Assembly: GCA_041916675.1 (NCBI GenBank)
Contig: JAYRZB010000011.1
Span: 1 to 64,000, forward strand
Source: JAYRZB01 sp041916675
GTDB lineage: Bacteria; Pseudomonadota; Alphaproteobacteria; Rhizobiales; Devosiaceae
Reading direction: 5' to 3'
DNA length: 64,000 bases
In this document: positions 41,808-50,713 of the stretch, piece after piece
Numbering within the stretch: position 1 is the first letter of the stretch
Layout of the letters: the number at the start of each line of letters is the position of its first letter
Notes under the pieces: generated by a model
Seen by the model: only the letters and a program-made list of their open reading frames with translations
Told to the model about the DNA's origin: nothing
Databases searched by the model: none
Made by a program: the position numbers and the translations under genes

Positions 41808-41926
41808 GCGGGGGAAGTGCTTGTATTGGACTGTCGGCGGCTCCCCTCACCCCCACCCCATCCCTCCCCCTTAAGAAGGAGGGAGGCCATATGGCACGGC
41901 CTGCGTGTCTGCTCCCCCTTCAGGGG
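41808..41926 (-). repeat. Structured intergenic repeat, diverged inverted copy 3
   Basis: In reverse it keeps CAGACACGCAGGCCGTGCC, CTTCTTAAGGGGGAGGGATG and GGGGTGAGGGGAGCC, recognisably related to the other copies but more diverged. It faces copy 4 head to head, giving a long imperfect inverted repeat. Confidence 0.65.
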
Positions 41927-42110
41927 GGACTGTTTAATTGGAGCGCGCGTACCCCCGCCTTGATCCTCCCCCTAGAAGGGGGAGGAAACACGCAAGCCGT
42001 GAAACACGGGCTCCCTCCCTCTTGAGGGGGAGGGATGGGGTGGGGGTGTGGGGAGCCACCGGCAGTCCGATGTGAACACTCCCCCTTCAGGGGGAGGGTC
42101 AGGGTGGGGT
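41927..42110 (+). repeat. Structured intergenic repeat, copy 4
   Basis: Nearly identical to copy 1 from 41958 onward and to the reverse complement of copy 2, including the upstream GGAGCGCGCGTACCCCC. Hairpins: CCTCCCCCT/AGGGGGAGG, CCGTG-AAA-CACGG, CTCCCTCCC/GGGGGAGGG, and a last CTCCCCC-TTCA-GGGGGAG. The 444-bp gap between the AAC(3) gene and the GFA gene is otherwise empty. Confidence 0.82.
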
Positions 42111-42214
42111 AGGACGCGGAAACGTCATTCAGTGCCAGGCACTAAAGCCGCACTCCTGACACGCCCTGACGCACGGTCCCCCTACACCAGTCCCACACCA
42201 ACGGAGATCGAGCC

Positions 42215-42613
42215 ATGGCCCTCACCGCCACCTGCCACTGCGGCGCCACCAGCATCACCCTGCCCGCTCAACCCACAGCCGCCACCGCCTGCAACTGCAC
42301 CTATTGCGCCCGCACCGGCGCGGTCTGGGCCTACTACAAACCGGGCGAATTGACCTTCAACGCGCAAAAGGGTGAAACCACCTATAGCCCCGGCGGCATG
42401 AACCGCCATCATTTCTGCAGCACCTGTGGCATGCAGACCTGGGGCGATTCCCCCGATTGGGCCTCGATGTACAACGCCGACGGCTCGCCCAAGAACGGCG
42501 ACGCCTCCGCCCTGCCGACCGAGCGGATTTACGCGGTCAATCTCAAACTGATCGATGGCCTGGACTGGTCGGCCATCGCCATCACCGAGGTCGACGGCCG
42601 CAACAACTGGTAG
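42215..42613 (+). CDS. GFA family protein (CENP-V/Gfa zinc fold)
   Basis: 132 residues. Zinc ligands in the expected pairs: CHCG (8-11), CNCTYC and CSTCG. The fold is that of glutathione-dependent formaldehyde-activating enzyme, but the family is broad and most members have unknown substrates. It ends 3 bp from the apt stop (convergent). Confidence 0.87.
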   Translation: MALTATCHCGATSITLPAQPTAATACNCTYCARTGAVWAYYKPGELTFNAQKGETTYSPGGMNRHHFCSTCGMQTWGDSPDWASMYNADGSPKNGDASALPTERIYAVNLKLIDGLDWSAIAITEVDGRNNW

Positions 42614-42616
42614 GGC

Positions 42617-43147
42617 CTAGTGCCCTTCAAAGTCGATCAGCTTGAAGATATCGACGCCTTCCGCCCGCAGCTTGGCCGCGCCGCCGAGCTCGGGCAGGTC
42701 GATCACAAAGGCTGCATGGTCGGCTTTGGCCCCGGTGCGGCGCAACAGGCCAATGGCAGCAATCGCCGTGCCGCCGGTGGCGATCAGGTCATCGACCAGC
42801 AGCACCTTGTGGCCGGCATTGATCACATCGGCATGCACCTCGATGGTATCCACGCCATATTCGAGCGCATAGTTCTGCCCCAGCGTCTGGCCCGGCAGCT
42901 TCCCCTTCTTGCGGATCGGCACAAAGCCCACGCCCAGCGCAATCGCCACCCCGGCCCCGAAGATGAAGCCGCGGGCCTCGATCCCGGCCACATGGGTAAT
43001 CCCCATGCCGCGATGCGCCGCTGCAATGCGCTCGACACTTTCCTTGAACCCGGCCGGATGCTCGATCAGCGTCGTGATATCGCGGAACAGAATGCCCTTC
43101 TTGGGGTAGTCGGGAATGGTGCGGACGAGCGACTTCAGGTCAAGCAT
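42617..43147 (-). CDS. apt: Adenine phosphoribosyltransferase
   Basis: 176 residues. Salvages adenine to AMP with PRPP. IPDYPKKGILFRDITTL at the N-terminus, GIEARGFIFGAGVAIALG, KKGKLPG, and the PRPP loop VLLVDDLIATGGTAIAA. All are typical for Apt. Monocistronic. Confidence 0.95.
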   Translation of the reverse strand: MLDLKSLVRTIPDYPKKGILFRDITTLIEHPAGFKESVERIAAAHRGMGITHVAGIEARGFIFGAGVAIALGVGFVPIRKKGKLPGQTLGQNYALEYGVDTIEVHADVINAGHKVLLVDDLIATGGTAIAAIGLLRRTGAKADHAAFVIDLPELGGAAKLRAEGVDIFKLIDFEGH

Positions 43148-43236
43148 GGCAACTCCAGCGCGCGCGGAAAAGGCATGCGCAACAAAGCGCAGGACGCTCT
43201 GCGCCGCAAGGCCCCGGCGGTGGAATTAATGTCGCG

Positions 43237-43425
43237 TCAGTCCCCGATGCGCTTGCGCGGCACAACCTTGCGGGCCAGCACACCGGCATTGTAGGCGGCA
43301 TTGCGCGTGACCTTGATGGCGTTTTCGCGCACCGCCGGATTGCTTGCCACGGCCCGCACCACCGGGTGGCGCGCCACTGACACAGCCAGGGTGATGGCAC
43401 TGACAGCAAGGCGGATCGGCAGCAT
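43237..43425 (-). CDS. Small basic protein of unknown function
   Basis: 62 residues starting MLPIRLAVSAITLAVSVARHP, mildly hydrophobic N-terminal helix, then a basic, Ala/Val-rich helix (RAVASNPAVRENAIKVTRNAAYNAGVLARKVVPRKRIGD). AAGGAG 7 nt before the ATG at 43425 supports translation. It lies downstream of the pet operon terminator. No family recognised. Confidence 0.6.
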   Translation of the reverse strand: MLPIRLAVSAITLAVSVARHPVVRAVASNPAVRENAIKVTRNAAYNAGVLARKVVPRKRIGD

Positions 43426-43495
43426 CGTCTTCTCCTTCAGGCAAGCGAAATCAATGTGGGGCGCAATTGCCGCCAAGGCAAGGCCCGCAAAAACA

Positions 43496-43516
43496 AAGGG
43501 CCCCCGCGGGGCCCTT
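43496..43516 (-). terminator. Terminator of the petABC operon
   Basis: AAGGGCCCC-CGC-GGGGCCCTT is a perfect 9-bp stem. On the minus strand it is followed by a T-rich run (TTTGTTTTTG), and it lies 25 bp past the cytochrome c1 stop. Confidence 0.82.
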
Positions 43517-43541
43517 CATATTCGTCACCGATGCGTTTCGA

Positions 43542-44396
43542 TCAGTGTTCGACACCGGCCCACAGGCGGCGCTTGACCATGTACATCAGGCCCGCGAACA
43601 GGATCAGGAACAACAGCACACGGAAACCGGCTTCCTTGCGCGCGCCCAGGTGCGGATCGGCTGCCCACATCAGGAAGGCCGACACGTCACGGGCATACTG
43701 GTCGACCGTCAGCGGCACCGCACCCGATTCGGCCTCGGCATAAGTCACCAGGCCATCAGACAGCGGTGGCGCCATGCCGATGGCATAGCCGGGGAAGTAG
43801 TGGTTGAAGTACTTGCCTTCCGGCAGCTCGAAAGCCGTGCCATCCGCGTTGTGGATCTCATGGGGCACTTCCTCCTCATAGCCGGTCAGCAGCGCATGGA
43901 TATAATCCGGGCCGCCTTCCTGGTATGCGGTGAAGTAGTTCAGGATCCACCACGGGAAAGGCTGGGTGGTGCCACGCGCCTTGGCCAGAACGCTCATGTC
44001 CGGCGGCACGATGCCGAAGGTGGCAATCGCGTCGGCTTCCGAAAGCGGGGTCGGCCAGCGGTCGGCGGCCACACCCTTGCGGGTGCCACCCTCGACGGTG
44101 GAGTCAGCGATGTCGTACTCAGCCGCAAGTGCCTTGACCTGCTCTTCGGAGAACGACGGGCCGCCTTCTTCTGACAGATTGCGGAAAGCCAGCAGGCGGG
44201 CGCCATGGCACCCGGCGCAGACTTCGCGGAACACCTGGAAACCACGCTGCAACTGGTTGACGTCGTACTTGCCGAACAGCCCGCCAAAGCTCCAGCTCTG
44301 CTTTTCGATAACCACCGTGCCCGCCGCCATCACCGGCGTCGCCGCCAGCGTGAAGGCCATCAGAACGGCAGCAAAAATGCTCTTGGTCTTGATCAT
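43542..44396 (-). CDS. petC: Cytochrome c1 of the cytochrome bc1 complex
   Basis: 284 residues. Signal peptide (about 1-25), haem-binding CAGCH (60-64), the Pro-rich PPDMSVLAKARG and MAPPLSDGLVTY (methionine ligand region) motifs. A C-terminal membrane anchor (VLLFLILFAGLMYMVKRRLW) holds it on the periplasmic face. It passes electrons from the Rieske protein to cytochrome c. ATG 44396 has AGGA upstream; last gene of petABC, 20 bp after petB. Confidence 0.95.
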   Translation of the reverse strand: MIKTKSIFAAVLMAFTLAATPVMAAGTVVIEKQSWSFGGLFGKYDVNQLQRGFQVFREVCAGCHGARLLAFRNLSEEGGPSFSEEQVKALAAEYDIADSTVEGGTRKGVAADRWPTPLSEADAIATFGIVPPDMSVLAKARGTTQPFPWWILNYFTAYQEGGPDYIHALLTGYEEEVPHEIHNADGTAFELPEGKYFNHYFPGYAIGMAPPLSDGLVTYAEAESGAVPLTVDQYARDVSAFLMWAADPHLGARKEAGFRVLLFLILFAGLMYMVKRRLWAGVEH

Positions 44397-44416
44397 TTTA
44401 TGGCAGTCCTGACTGG

Positions 44417-45670
44417 TCACGAGTGAGCCTTGGCCAACACGGCTTCCGAGATGCTGGCCGGTAGTGGCTTTGGCGTCTCGATGCGGCTGAGCAAGGGCAG
44501 GATGATGATGAAGTGGGCGAAGTAGTAGGCGGTGCAGATCTTGGCCAGCAGCACATAGACGCCTTCGGCCGGGGCTGCGCCGAGATAGGCGAGCGCGATG
44601 AAGTTGATCACGAACAGCCAGTAGAACCAGCGGAACATCGGGCGGAAGCTGCCCGAGCGCACCTTGGATGTATCAAGCCAGGGCAAAACGAACAGGATCA
44701 GGATCGAGCCGGCAAAGAAGATCACGCCACCGAGCTTTGAGTCGATGAACAGGATGTTGAAGTCGATCGCCCGCAGAATGGCGTAGAACGGCAGGAAATA
44801 CCATTCAGGCACAATGTGCGGCGGCGTCACCTGGCTGTTGGCCATGATGTAATTGTCCGGATGCCCCAGGATATCGGGGGCAAAGAACACAAACCAGGCG
44901 AACGGGATCAGGAAGACCACGATCGCGAACAGGTCCTTCATGGTGTAATAGGGGTGGAACGGCACGGTGTCGCGCCCGTCCTTCACATCAACGCCCAGCG
45001 GGTTGTTGTTGCCCGGAATGTGCAGGGCCCAGATGTGCAGGGCCACCACGGCGGCAATCACGAACGGCAGCAGGTAGTGCAGCGAGAAGAAGCGGTTGAG
45101 CGTGGCATTGTCCACCGCAAACCCGCCGCGCAGCAGCTGCAGGATCGGGTCACCCACCACCGGAATGGCGGCAAAGATGTTGGTGATCACGGTCGCGGCC
45201 CAGAAGCTCATCTGGCCCCACGGCAGCACATAGCCCATGAAGGCGGTTGCCATCATCAGCACGAAAATCAGCACGCCGAGAATCCAGAGGATTTCGCGCG
45301 GCGCCTTGTACGAGCCGAAATAGAGCCCGCGGAAAATGTGGATATAAACCGCCGCAAAGAACATCGAGGCGCCCACGGCGTGCACGCCCTGGATAATGCG
45401 GCCGCCGTTCACGTCACGGCGGATATGCTCCACCGAGTCAAACGCCAGTGCCACATTGGGGGTATAGTGCATGGCCAGCACAATGCCGGTGATGATCTGC
45501 ACCACCAGCATGAAGGCCAGGATCCCGCCGAACGTCCACCAGTAGTTGAGGTTCTTGGGCGTGGGGAAATCCATCAGGTGCTCTTTTGAGAACCTGATGA
45601 TCGGCAAACGGTCATCGAACCATTTTTCGACGCCGTTCTTTGGGGTGTAGCTGCTTTCGTGGCTTGCCAT
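44417..45670 (-). CDS. petB: Cytochrome b of the cytochrome bc1 complex
   Basis: 417 residues, eight membrane helices. YWWTFGGILAFMLVVQIITGIVLAMHYTP, the haem helices with HIFRGLYFGSYK and LHYLLPFVIAAVVALHIWALH, and the Qo-site motif PEWYFLPFYAILRAI are intact. It holds both b haems and both quinone sites. Starts 13 bp after the Rieske gene. Confidence 0.97.
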   Translation of the reverse strand: MASHESSYTPKNGVEKWFDDRLPIIRFSKEHLMDFPTPKNLNYWWTFGGILAFMLVVQIITGIVLAMHYTPNVALAFDSVEHIRRDVNGGRIIQGVHAVGASMFFAAVYIHIFRGLYFGSYKAPREILWILGVLIFVLMMATAFMGYVLPWGQMSFWAATVITNIFAAIPVVGDPILQLLRGGFAVDNATLNRFFSLHYLLPFVIAAVVALHIWALHIPGNNNPLGVDVKDGRDTVPFHPYYTMKDLFAIVVFLIPFAWFVFFAPDILGHPDNYIMANSQVTPPHIVPEWYFLPFYAILRAIDFNILFIDSKLGGVIFFAGSILILFVLPWLDTSKVRSGSFRPMFRWFYWLFVINFIALAYLGAAPAEGVYVLLAKICTAYYFAHFIIILPLLSRIETPKPLPASISEAVLAKAHS

Positions 45671-45683
45671 TTTGCGCTTCCCC

Positions 45684-46217
45684 TTAACCGATCTTCACAA
45701 GCGTATCAGAGACGAAATTATAGGGCGGCAGCACCAGATTCTTGGGCGCGGGGCCTTTGCGGATGCGGCCGGCTGTGTCGTAGTGCGAACCGTGGCACGG
45801 GCAGAACCAGCCGTTGAAATCACCCGACTCACCCACCGGCACGCACCCCAGATGCGTGCAGTTGGCGATCATCACCAGCCACTGCTCGTGGCCTTCCTTG
45901 GTGCGCTGCTCGTCGGTCTCGGGGTCCTTAAGGTCCGCCAGCGGCACGGCCTTGGCTTCCTCGATTTCCTTGGGGGTGCGATTGCGCACAAACACCGGCA
46001 GGCCGCGCCACATAATGGTCACCGACTGCCCTTCGGCAATCGGGCTCAGGTCATATTCGATCGATGCCAGCGCCAGGACTGAGGCGTCCGGGTTCATCTG
46101 GTTGATCAGCGGCCAGGCCACGGCGGCGACGCCGACGGCCCCAACGGCGCCGGAAGCGACATAAAGAAAGTCGCGCCGCGTCGGTTCAGTATGTGCTGCG
46201 TTTGGTTGCGTAGCCAA
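45684..46217 (-). CDS. petA: Rieske iron-sulfur subunit of the cytochrome bc1 complex
   Basis: 177 residues from a TTG at 46217 with GGGGA 8 nt upstream; the frame extends to 46349 but this would give an atypically long leader. A twin-arginine motif (RRDFLYVA, Arg 14-15) and one membrane helix precede the 2Fe-2S domain with CTHLGC (120-125) and CPCHGSHYD (139-147). It accepts electrons at the Qo site. First gene of petABC. Confidence 0.95.
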   Translation of the reverse strand: MATQPNAAHTEPTRRDFLYVASGAVGAVGVAAVAWPLINQMNPDASVLALASIEYDLSPIAEGQSVTIMWRGLPVFVRNRTPKEIEEAKAVPLADLKDPETDEQRTKEGHEQWLVMIANCTHLGCVPVGESGDFNGWFCPCHGSHYDTAGRIRKGPAPKNLVLPPYNFVSDTLVKIG

Positions 46218-46435
46218 GGTGTTTATCCCCGTCCGAAAAACTGCTCCACGATCCCGGCGGACGCCCGGTGCGCTGTGTGCGCAGGCATGCCTCGCCAACC
46301 CAATCACGGGCTCGTGGTTTGACGGCTCTTTTTGCACTCTCGCATGCACTTGTCCAGTCTGGCCGCGCGTGACTTAAACGATCTGCGACACTATACCGTC
46401 CCCATTTGCAGCCTGCTTTGTCCCAGGACCCTCAA

Positions 46436-46906
46436 ATGCCGGTCGAACTTGCCCTTTACCAGCCTGATATTCCCCAGAACACGGGCACTCTGATGCGGCT
46501 GGGCGCCTGTTTCGGGGTGGTCATCCACATCATTCACCCCACCGGATTCGCCTTTTCCGAACGCTCCTTCCGCCGCGCCGGCATGGACTATCTCGAAAAG
46601 GCGCTGCTGACCGAGCATGCAAGCTTTGCCGCCTTCAACCAGTGGCGCAGCGAAGCCGACAGGCGGCTCGTCCTGCTCACCACCAAGGCGCGGCAATCGG
46701 CCTATTCGGTTCAATACCGCGACAGTGATATCCTGATGGTCGGCCGCGAGACCGCCGGAGTGCCGGAATCGGTTGCGGCCACCGCCGATCTTGCCATCCG
46801 CATTCCCATGCGTGATGGATTGCGCTCCATCAATGTCGCCCTGGCCGCCACCCTGGTCCTGGGCGAGGCCATGCGCCAGACCAACAGTTTCGAGACCCTT
46901 GTATGA
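46436..46906 (+). CDS. trmL: tRNA (cytidine/uridine-34 2'-O)-methyltransferase TrmL
   Basis: 156 residues, SPOUT fold with a C-terminal knot. MPVELALYQPDIPQNTGTLMRLGACFG, RRAGMDYLEKA, LMVGRETAGVPESV and IPMRDGLRSINVALAA are the TrmL motifs. It methylates the wobble ribose of tRNA-Leu isoacceptors. ATG 46436 fits the family start. It overlaps hemF by ATGA and is divergent from petABC. Confidence 0.95.
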   Translation: MPVELALYQPDIPQNTGTLMRLGACFGVVIHIIHPTGFAFSERSFRRAGMDYLEKALLTEHASFAAFNQWRSEADRRLVLLTTKARQSAYSVQYRDSDILMVGRETAGVPESVAATADLAIRIPMRDGLRSINVALAATLVLGEAMRQTNSFETLV

Positions 46907-47808
46907 CCCATCCCATCGATTACGCCGCCCGGCAGGAGCTTGCCGAAAAGCAGCTGACCGCCAGCACCTGGTTCCGCCAGCTGCGCGATAGCCTGTGCGC
47001 CGAGCTCGAAGCCATCGAGGACGAGGTCAAAGGTCCCCATTCCGATCGCCCCGCCGGGCGTTTCGTTCGCGAAAAATGGTCGCGCACCGATCACACCGGC
47101 GCCCCCGGCGGGGGCGGCGAAATGTCGATGCTTGGCGGCCGCGTGTTTGAAAAAGCTGGGGTGCACATCTCCACCGTCCACGGCCAGTTCTCACCCGAAT
47201 TTGCCAAGCAGATGCCCGGCACCGAAGAGGGCGCCAGCTTCTGGGCCTCGGGCATTTCGGTCATCATCCATCCCTGGAACCCCAATGTCCCTGCCGTGCA
47301 CATGAACACGCGCATGGTCGTAACCGGCAAACTCTGGTTCGGCGGCGGGGCCGATCTCACCCCGGTGCTCGATCGCCGCCGCACCCAGGACGACCCCGAT
47401 TCCATCGCCTTCCATGCCGCCATGCAGCAGGCGTGTGCGTCCGTGCCGGGCATCGACTACGACCGCTACAAGGCCTGGTGCGACGAATATTTCTACCTGC
47501 CGCACCGCAAGGAACCGCGCGGCATCGGCGGCATTTTCTACGACCACCACAATTCGGGCCTCTGGCACACCGATTTTGCCTTCACCCAGGCCGTTGGCAA
47601 GGCCTTCAAGGCCATCTATGCAGAACTCGTGCGCAAGAACTTCGAAACCCCGTGGACCGAGGCCGACCGCGAAGAACAGCTCATCCGCCGCGGCCGCTAT
47701 GTCGAGTTCAACCTGCTTTACGACCGCGGCACCATGTTTGGCCTGAAAACCGGCGGCAACGTCAACTCCATCCTCTCCTCCATGCCCCCCGCCGTCCGCT
47801 GGCCGTAA
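46903..47808 (+). CDS. hemF: Oxygen-dependent coproporphyrinogen III oxidase
   Basis: 301 residues. Decarboxylates coproporphyrinogen III in haem synthesis under air. GGGGEMSMLGGRVFEKAGVHISTVHG, GISVIIHPWNPNVPAVHMNTRM, WFGGGADLTP, FYLPHRKEPRGIGGIFYDH and GRYVEFNLLYDRGTMFGLKTGGN are the complete set of HemF signatures. Cotranscribed with trmL. Its position opposite petABC suits joint supply of haem and cytochromes. Confidence 0.97.
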   Translation: MTHPIDYAARQELAEKQLTASTWFRQLRDSLCAELEAIEDEVKGPHSDRPAGRFVREKWSRTDHTGAPGGGGEMSMLGGRVFEKAGVHISTVHGQFSPEFAKQMPGTEEGASFWASGISVIIHPWNPNVPAVHMNTRMVVTGKLWFGGGADLTPVLDRRRTQDDPDSIAFHAAMQQACASVPGIDYDRYKAWCDEYFYLPHRKEPRGIGGIFYDHHNSGLWHTDFAFTQAVGKAFKAIYAELVRKNFETPWTEADREEQLIRRGRYVEFNLLYDRGTMFGLKTGGNVNSILSSMPPAVRWP

Positions 47809-47874
47809 AGCAACCTGCCACGTCCCCGCCACGTTATGGGTGCTCAATGCGCGCCCCTAACCAAGGAGGATGTC

Positions 47875-48057
47875 ATGAAGCGTTTTTCATGCGGAACACT
47901 GGTGCCAGGCTGTGACTGGCATACCGAGGCCGAGGACAGTGCCGAAATCGTGCGCCGCGCCGCCGAGCATTTGCGCACCGCCCACGAAGAAACCATCATC
48001 CGCCCCGCCATGGTCGACCTGATCAAGGAGCGGATCAGCGAGCGCGCGCCCGTCTAA
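47875..48057 (+). CDS. DUF1059 small protein
   Basis: 60 residues: MKRFSCGTLVPGCDWHTEAEDSAEIVRRAAEHLRTAHEE, the short DUF1059 family with two Cys and two His that could bind metal. The excellent AAGGAGGA at 47863-47870 sets the start. Function unknown. Its last 4 bp overlap the 3' end of the convergent cca gene. Confidence 0.88.
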   Translation: MKRFSCGTLVPGCDWHTEAEDSAEIVRRAAEHLRTAHEETIIRPAMVDLIKERISERAPV

Positions 48058-49244
48058 ATCCGCGCGCGTTCCAGAAGGTCCTCGCGGTCGAGCGCAAAGC
48101 CGCTGTCGATCCAGATCTGTTCGAGCCGGGCGAGTTCGGCACCCATTGCCTTGCCCGGCTGCATGCCCCGGCCCACGAGGTCGCGCCCGGTCAGCGGAAA
48201 GGCCCGCCCGGCAACAAAGTGGTGCCCGCGCACCTGCCCTGCCCGCCGCTCCGACCAATCGCCGAGCACGATCGCCACTTCAATGGCGTCGCGCAGCGCC
48301 TCGGGATAGCGATAGGCTGTCTCGTCGGGCAGGCCGCCTTTCTCATCCATCGCCAGCAGCAGCCTGGCGCCGCCCAGTGCCGCCTCGCCTGCCGAAACCA
48401 TCTGATTGGACAGCCGCCACGCCTCGCGCACCCGGGCTACCCCGAGGGCCTCAATGATCAGCGCCAGCCGCCCGGCAAGGCTCGGCGCATGCAACTCGAT
48501 CCGCTCAAGTTGCGACAACAGCCCCTCGGGCAGGCGCAAAACCCCCGCCGCCGCCATCGCCCGCAGGGTCTGCGCAACCCTTGGCAGGTTCAGCATGCGC
48601 ACCATTTCGTGGCCGACGCGCTCGGCCGAGAGCGTGCCAAGCGTTCCGCTCGCCGCCGCGCAGGCTGCATATCCGGCTGCGTCGAACACCTGCCCGCCAT
48701 GGCTGGCCGAAAAGCGGAAGAAGCGGAACACCCGCAGCCGGTCCTCAATGATCCGCTGATACGCGTCCCCTATGAACCGCACCCGGCCGGCAAGGCAATC
48801 ATCGAGCCCGCCGAGCGGATCGAACAGGCTGCCATCCGCGCCGGCATAAAGCGCATTCATGGTGAAATCCCGCCGCGCCGCATCCCCGGCCCAGTCGGTG
48901 CCGAACGCCACCCTGGCGTGCCGCCCGTCGGTGTCGATATCCTTTCGCAGCGTCGTCACCTCCGCCACCAGTTCGCCATGCCGCAGCGTCACGGTGCCGT
49001 GGTCAATGCCGGTGGGATAGGCGCCAATTCCTGCCGCCTTGGCCCGCGCCATCACTTCGCCGGGCAGCAGTTCGGTGGCAAGGTCCACATCGGTTGCCAG
49101 CCCCTGTCGTCCCATCAGCGTGTCACGCACCAGACCGCCCACCGCCCGCGTGCGCGCCGGGTCGAGCAGCTGAAATATCTGCTGCAGCGCAGCATTGGCC
49201 AGCCAGGGCGCATGGCGCAGCCGGTCGCGGGCCTCGGCGCTCAC
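48054..49244 (-). CDS. cca: CCA tRNA nucleotidyltransferase/poly(A) polymerase family protein
   Basis: 396 residues, class II nucleotidyltransferase. GGLVRD (36-41), the catalytic DVD (52-54), GTDWAGDAARRDFTMNALYA and GDAYQRIIEDRLRVFRFFRFSA are the head-domain landmarks. It adds or repairs the 3' CCA of tRNAs. Its start overlaps the Nudix gene stop by 4 bp, so the two are cotranscribed, a frequent alphaproteobacterial pairing. Confidence 0.92.
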   Translation of the reverse strand: MSAEARDRLRHAPWLANAALQQIFQLLDPARTRAVGGLVRDTLMGRQGLATDVDLATELLPGEVMARAKAAGIGAYPTGIDHGTVTLRHGELVAEVTTLRKDIDTDGRHARVAFGTDWAGDAARRDFTMNALYAGADGSLFDPLGGLDDCLAGRVRFIGDAYQRIIEDRLRVFRFFRFSASHGGQVFDAAGYAACAAASGTLGTLSAERVGHEMVRMLNLPRVAQTLRAMAAAGVLRLPEGLLSQLERIELHAPSLAGRLALIIEALGVARVREAWRLSNQMVSAGEAALGGARLLLAMDEKGGLPDETAYRYPEALRDAIEVAIVLGDWSERRAGQVRGHHFVAGRAFPLTGRDLVGRGMQPGKAMGAELARLEQIWIDSGFALDREDLLERARI

Positions 49245-49867
49245 GGCCCATCTCCGGCCAGCGCCAGATCGTGAAAGCGCCGCGTCAGGTTGGCAGTAAT
49301 GCCCCAGATGGTGTGGCCGTCATGCTTGATCTGCCAGGTTTCGTGCGTCTGCCCGTTGCGCGCCACGCGGAACCGGCCCCATGTGTCTTCGCGCGCGATC
49401 AACCCCAGCGGCACCTCGAACACGGCATCCACCTCATTGGGGTTGGGCGTAAAAAGCCCGCTCGGCACCACCTCGGCCACAACCGGGGTGATCAGGTAAT
49501 TGGTGCCGGTATAATAGTGCGGCATATAGCCAAGAATCCGCACATCGCCGGGGCGCATGTCCACTTCCTCGCCCGCCTCGCGGATGGCGGCGGCACCCGG
49601 CCCGGCATCGTCGGGATCGATCTTGCCACCCGGAAACGCCACCTGCCCCGAATGCGCCCGCAGGTCCGGCGACCGCTCGGTATAAAGCACCGTGTGCCCT
49701 TCGGCCCGTCGCACCAGCGCAATCAGCACCGCTGCCGGCACCGGTGGGCGTGTGAACGGCACCTCCGGCTCCCAGTCCGGCAAAAAGCCCGAGCCGGGTT
49801 CAACCGTCTCGGGCTCAGCCAGAAGGCGGCTCGCTATTCGCTCTATCCGCGCCGCATCGAAGTGCAA
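49241..49867 (-). CDS. CoA pyrophosphatase-like Nudix hydrolase
   Basis: 208 residues. LYTERSPDLRAHSGQVAFPGGKIDPDD is the UPF0035 motif of NudL-type CoA pyrophosphatases, just before the Nudix box, whose core is AAAIREAGEEV. The final Gly of the consensus box is replaced (EEVDM). It probably hydrolyses CoA or its oxidised forms. Upstream partner of cca. Confidence 0.87.
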   Translation of the reverse strand: MHFDAARIERIASRLLAEPETVEPGSGFLPDWEPEVPFTRPPVPAAVLIALVRRAEGHTVLYTERSPDLRAHSGQVAFPGGKIDPDDAGPGAAAIREAGEEVDMRPGDVRILGYMPHYYTGTNYLITPVVAEVVPSGLFTPNPNEVDAVFEVPLGLIAREDTWGRFRVARNGQTHETWQIKHDGHTIWGITANLTRRFHDLALAGDGP

Positions 49868-49876
49868 GTCGGGCCC

Positions 49877-50437
49877 CTATTGCCGGTTGCGGGCTCCAAA
49901 CGCGGCAATCGGGCCGGCCAGGCGCAGCGCCAGTGTCTGGTCGGCAGAGTGTAAAAGAACCCGCGCCGGATCAACAGGCCCCGGAAACTGGATTGCGCCA
50001 TGCGTGGTCTTGGCAAAACCGAGCGGGCCATAATAGGGCTCATCGCCCACCAGCAGCACAAAGCTGCCCACGCCGCGCGCCAGCGCCATGTCACTGACCT
50101 GCTTGACCAGCAGCTTGCCCGCGCCGCGCCCGCGATAATTCGGGTCGGTGGCCAGCGGCCCCAGCAGATAGCCATCGATGCCACCCACGCTGATCGGGGT
50201 CATCCACACCGATGCCACCTGCACGCCGCCGATTTCGGCGATCAGGCTCAGGCTTTTGTCGATGGGAAAGCGCTCGCGCACCCGAAACGCGGTGCGCGCA
50301 AAGCGGCCGGGCCCGAAGGCCAGCGCTTGCAGGTCTTCAACGAACTGATCATCGGCAGCGGTGGCGAGCCGGGCGACAGGAAAACCGTGCGGAACGGAAG
50401 CAGCCGGTTCGGCCGCAGGCACAGGCGAGGCAATCAT
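49877..50437 (-). CDS. GNAT family N-acetyltransferase (YhbS-like)
   Basis: 186 residues. Acetyl-CoA motif LGPLATDPNYRGRGAGKLLVKQVSDMA, then LLVGDEPYYGPLGFAKT, the pattern of the YhbS group. Substrate unknown. It is 9 bp upstream of the Nudix gene, so GNAT-Nudix-cca may be one operon. The 275-bp region upstream to 50713 has no other gene I can support. Confidence 0.85.
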   Translation of the reverse strand: MIASPVPAAEPAASVPHGFPVARLATAADDQFVEDLQALAFGPGRFARTAFRVRERFPIDKSLSLIAEIGGVQVASVWMTPISVGGIDGYLLGPLATDPNYRGRGAGKLLVKQVSDMALARGVGSFVLLVGDEPYYGPLGFAKTTHGAIQFPGPVDPARVLLHSADQTLALRLAGPIAAFGARNRQ

Positions 50438-50713
50438 GTGACGAGTCCTGAGAAAGCGGGTAGGACAAACGGCCAGCCCAAATTGAGCCGGCTAACTGAC
50501 CGGTTACGGTCGTCGGGTCACCTGATAAACCTTCTCCATCCTGGACGCCTCCTGACGTCTGAAACCGCATTAGCACCTGAGGGATTCTGCGTCCACAAAA
50601 ACTGATGCCGGGCACCAAGTTTTTCAAGGCCTGCGATCAGCGGTTTGGTTTTAAGCCCGCATCCCCTACATAGAGGCCAACAGTGACAATTCTGCGATGG
50701 CAAGGAAGCGATT

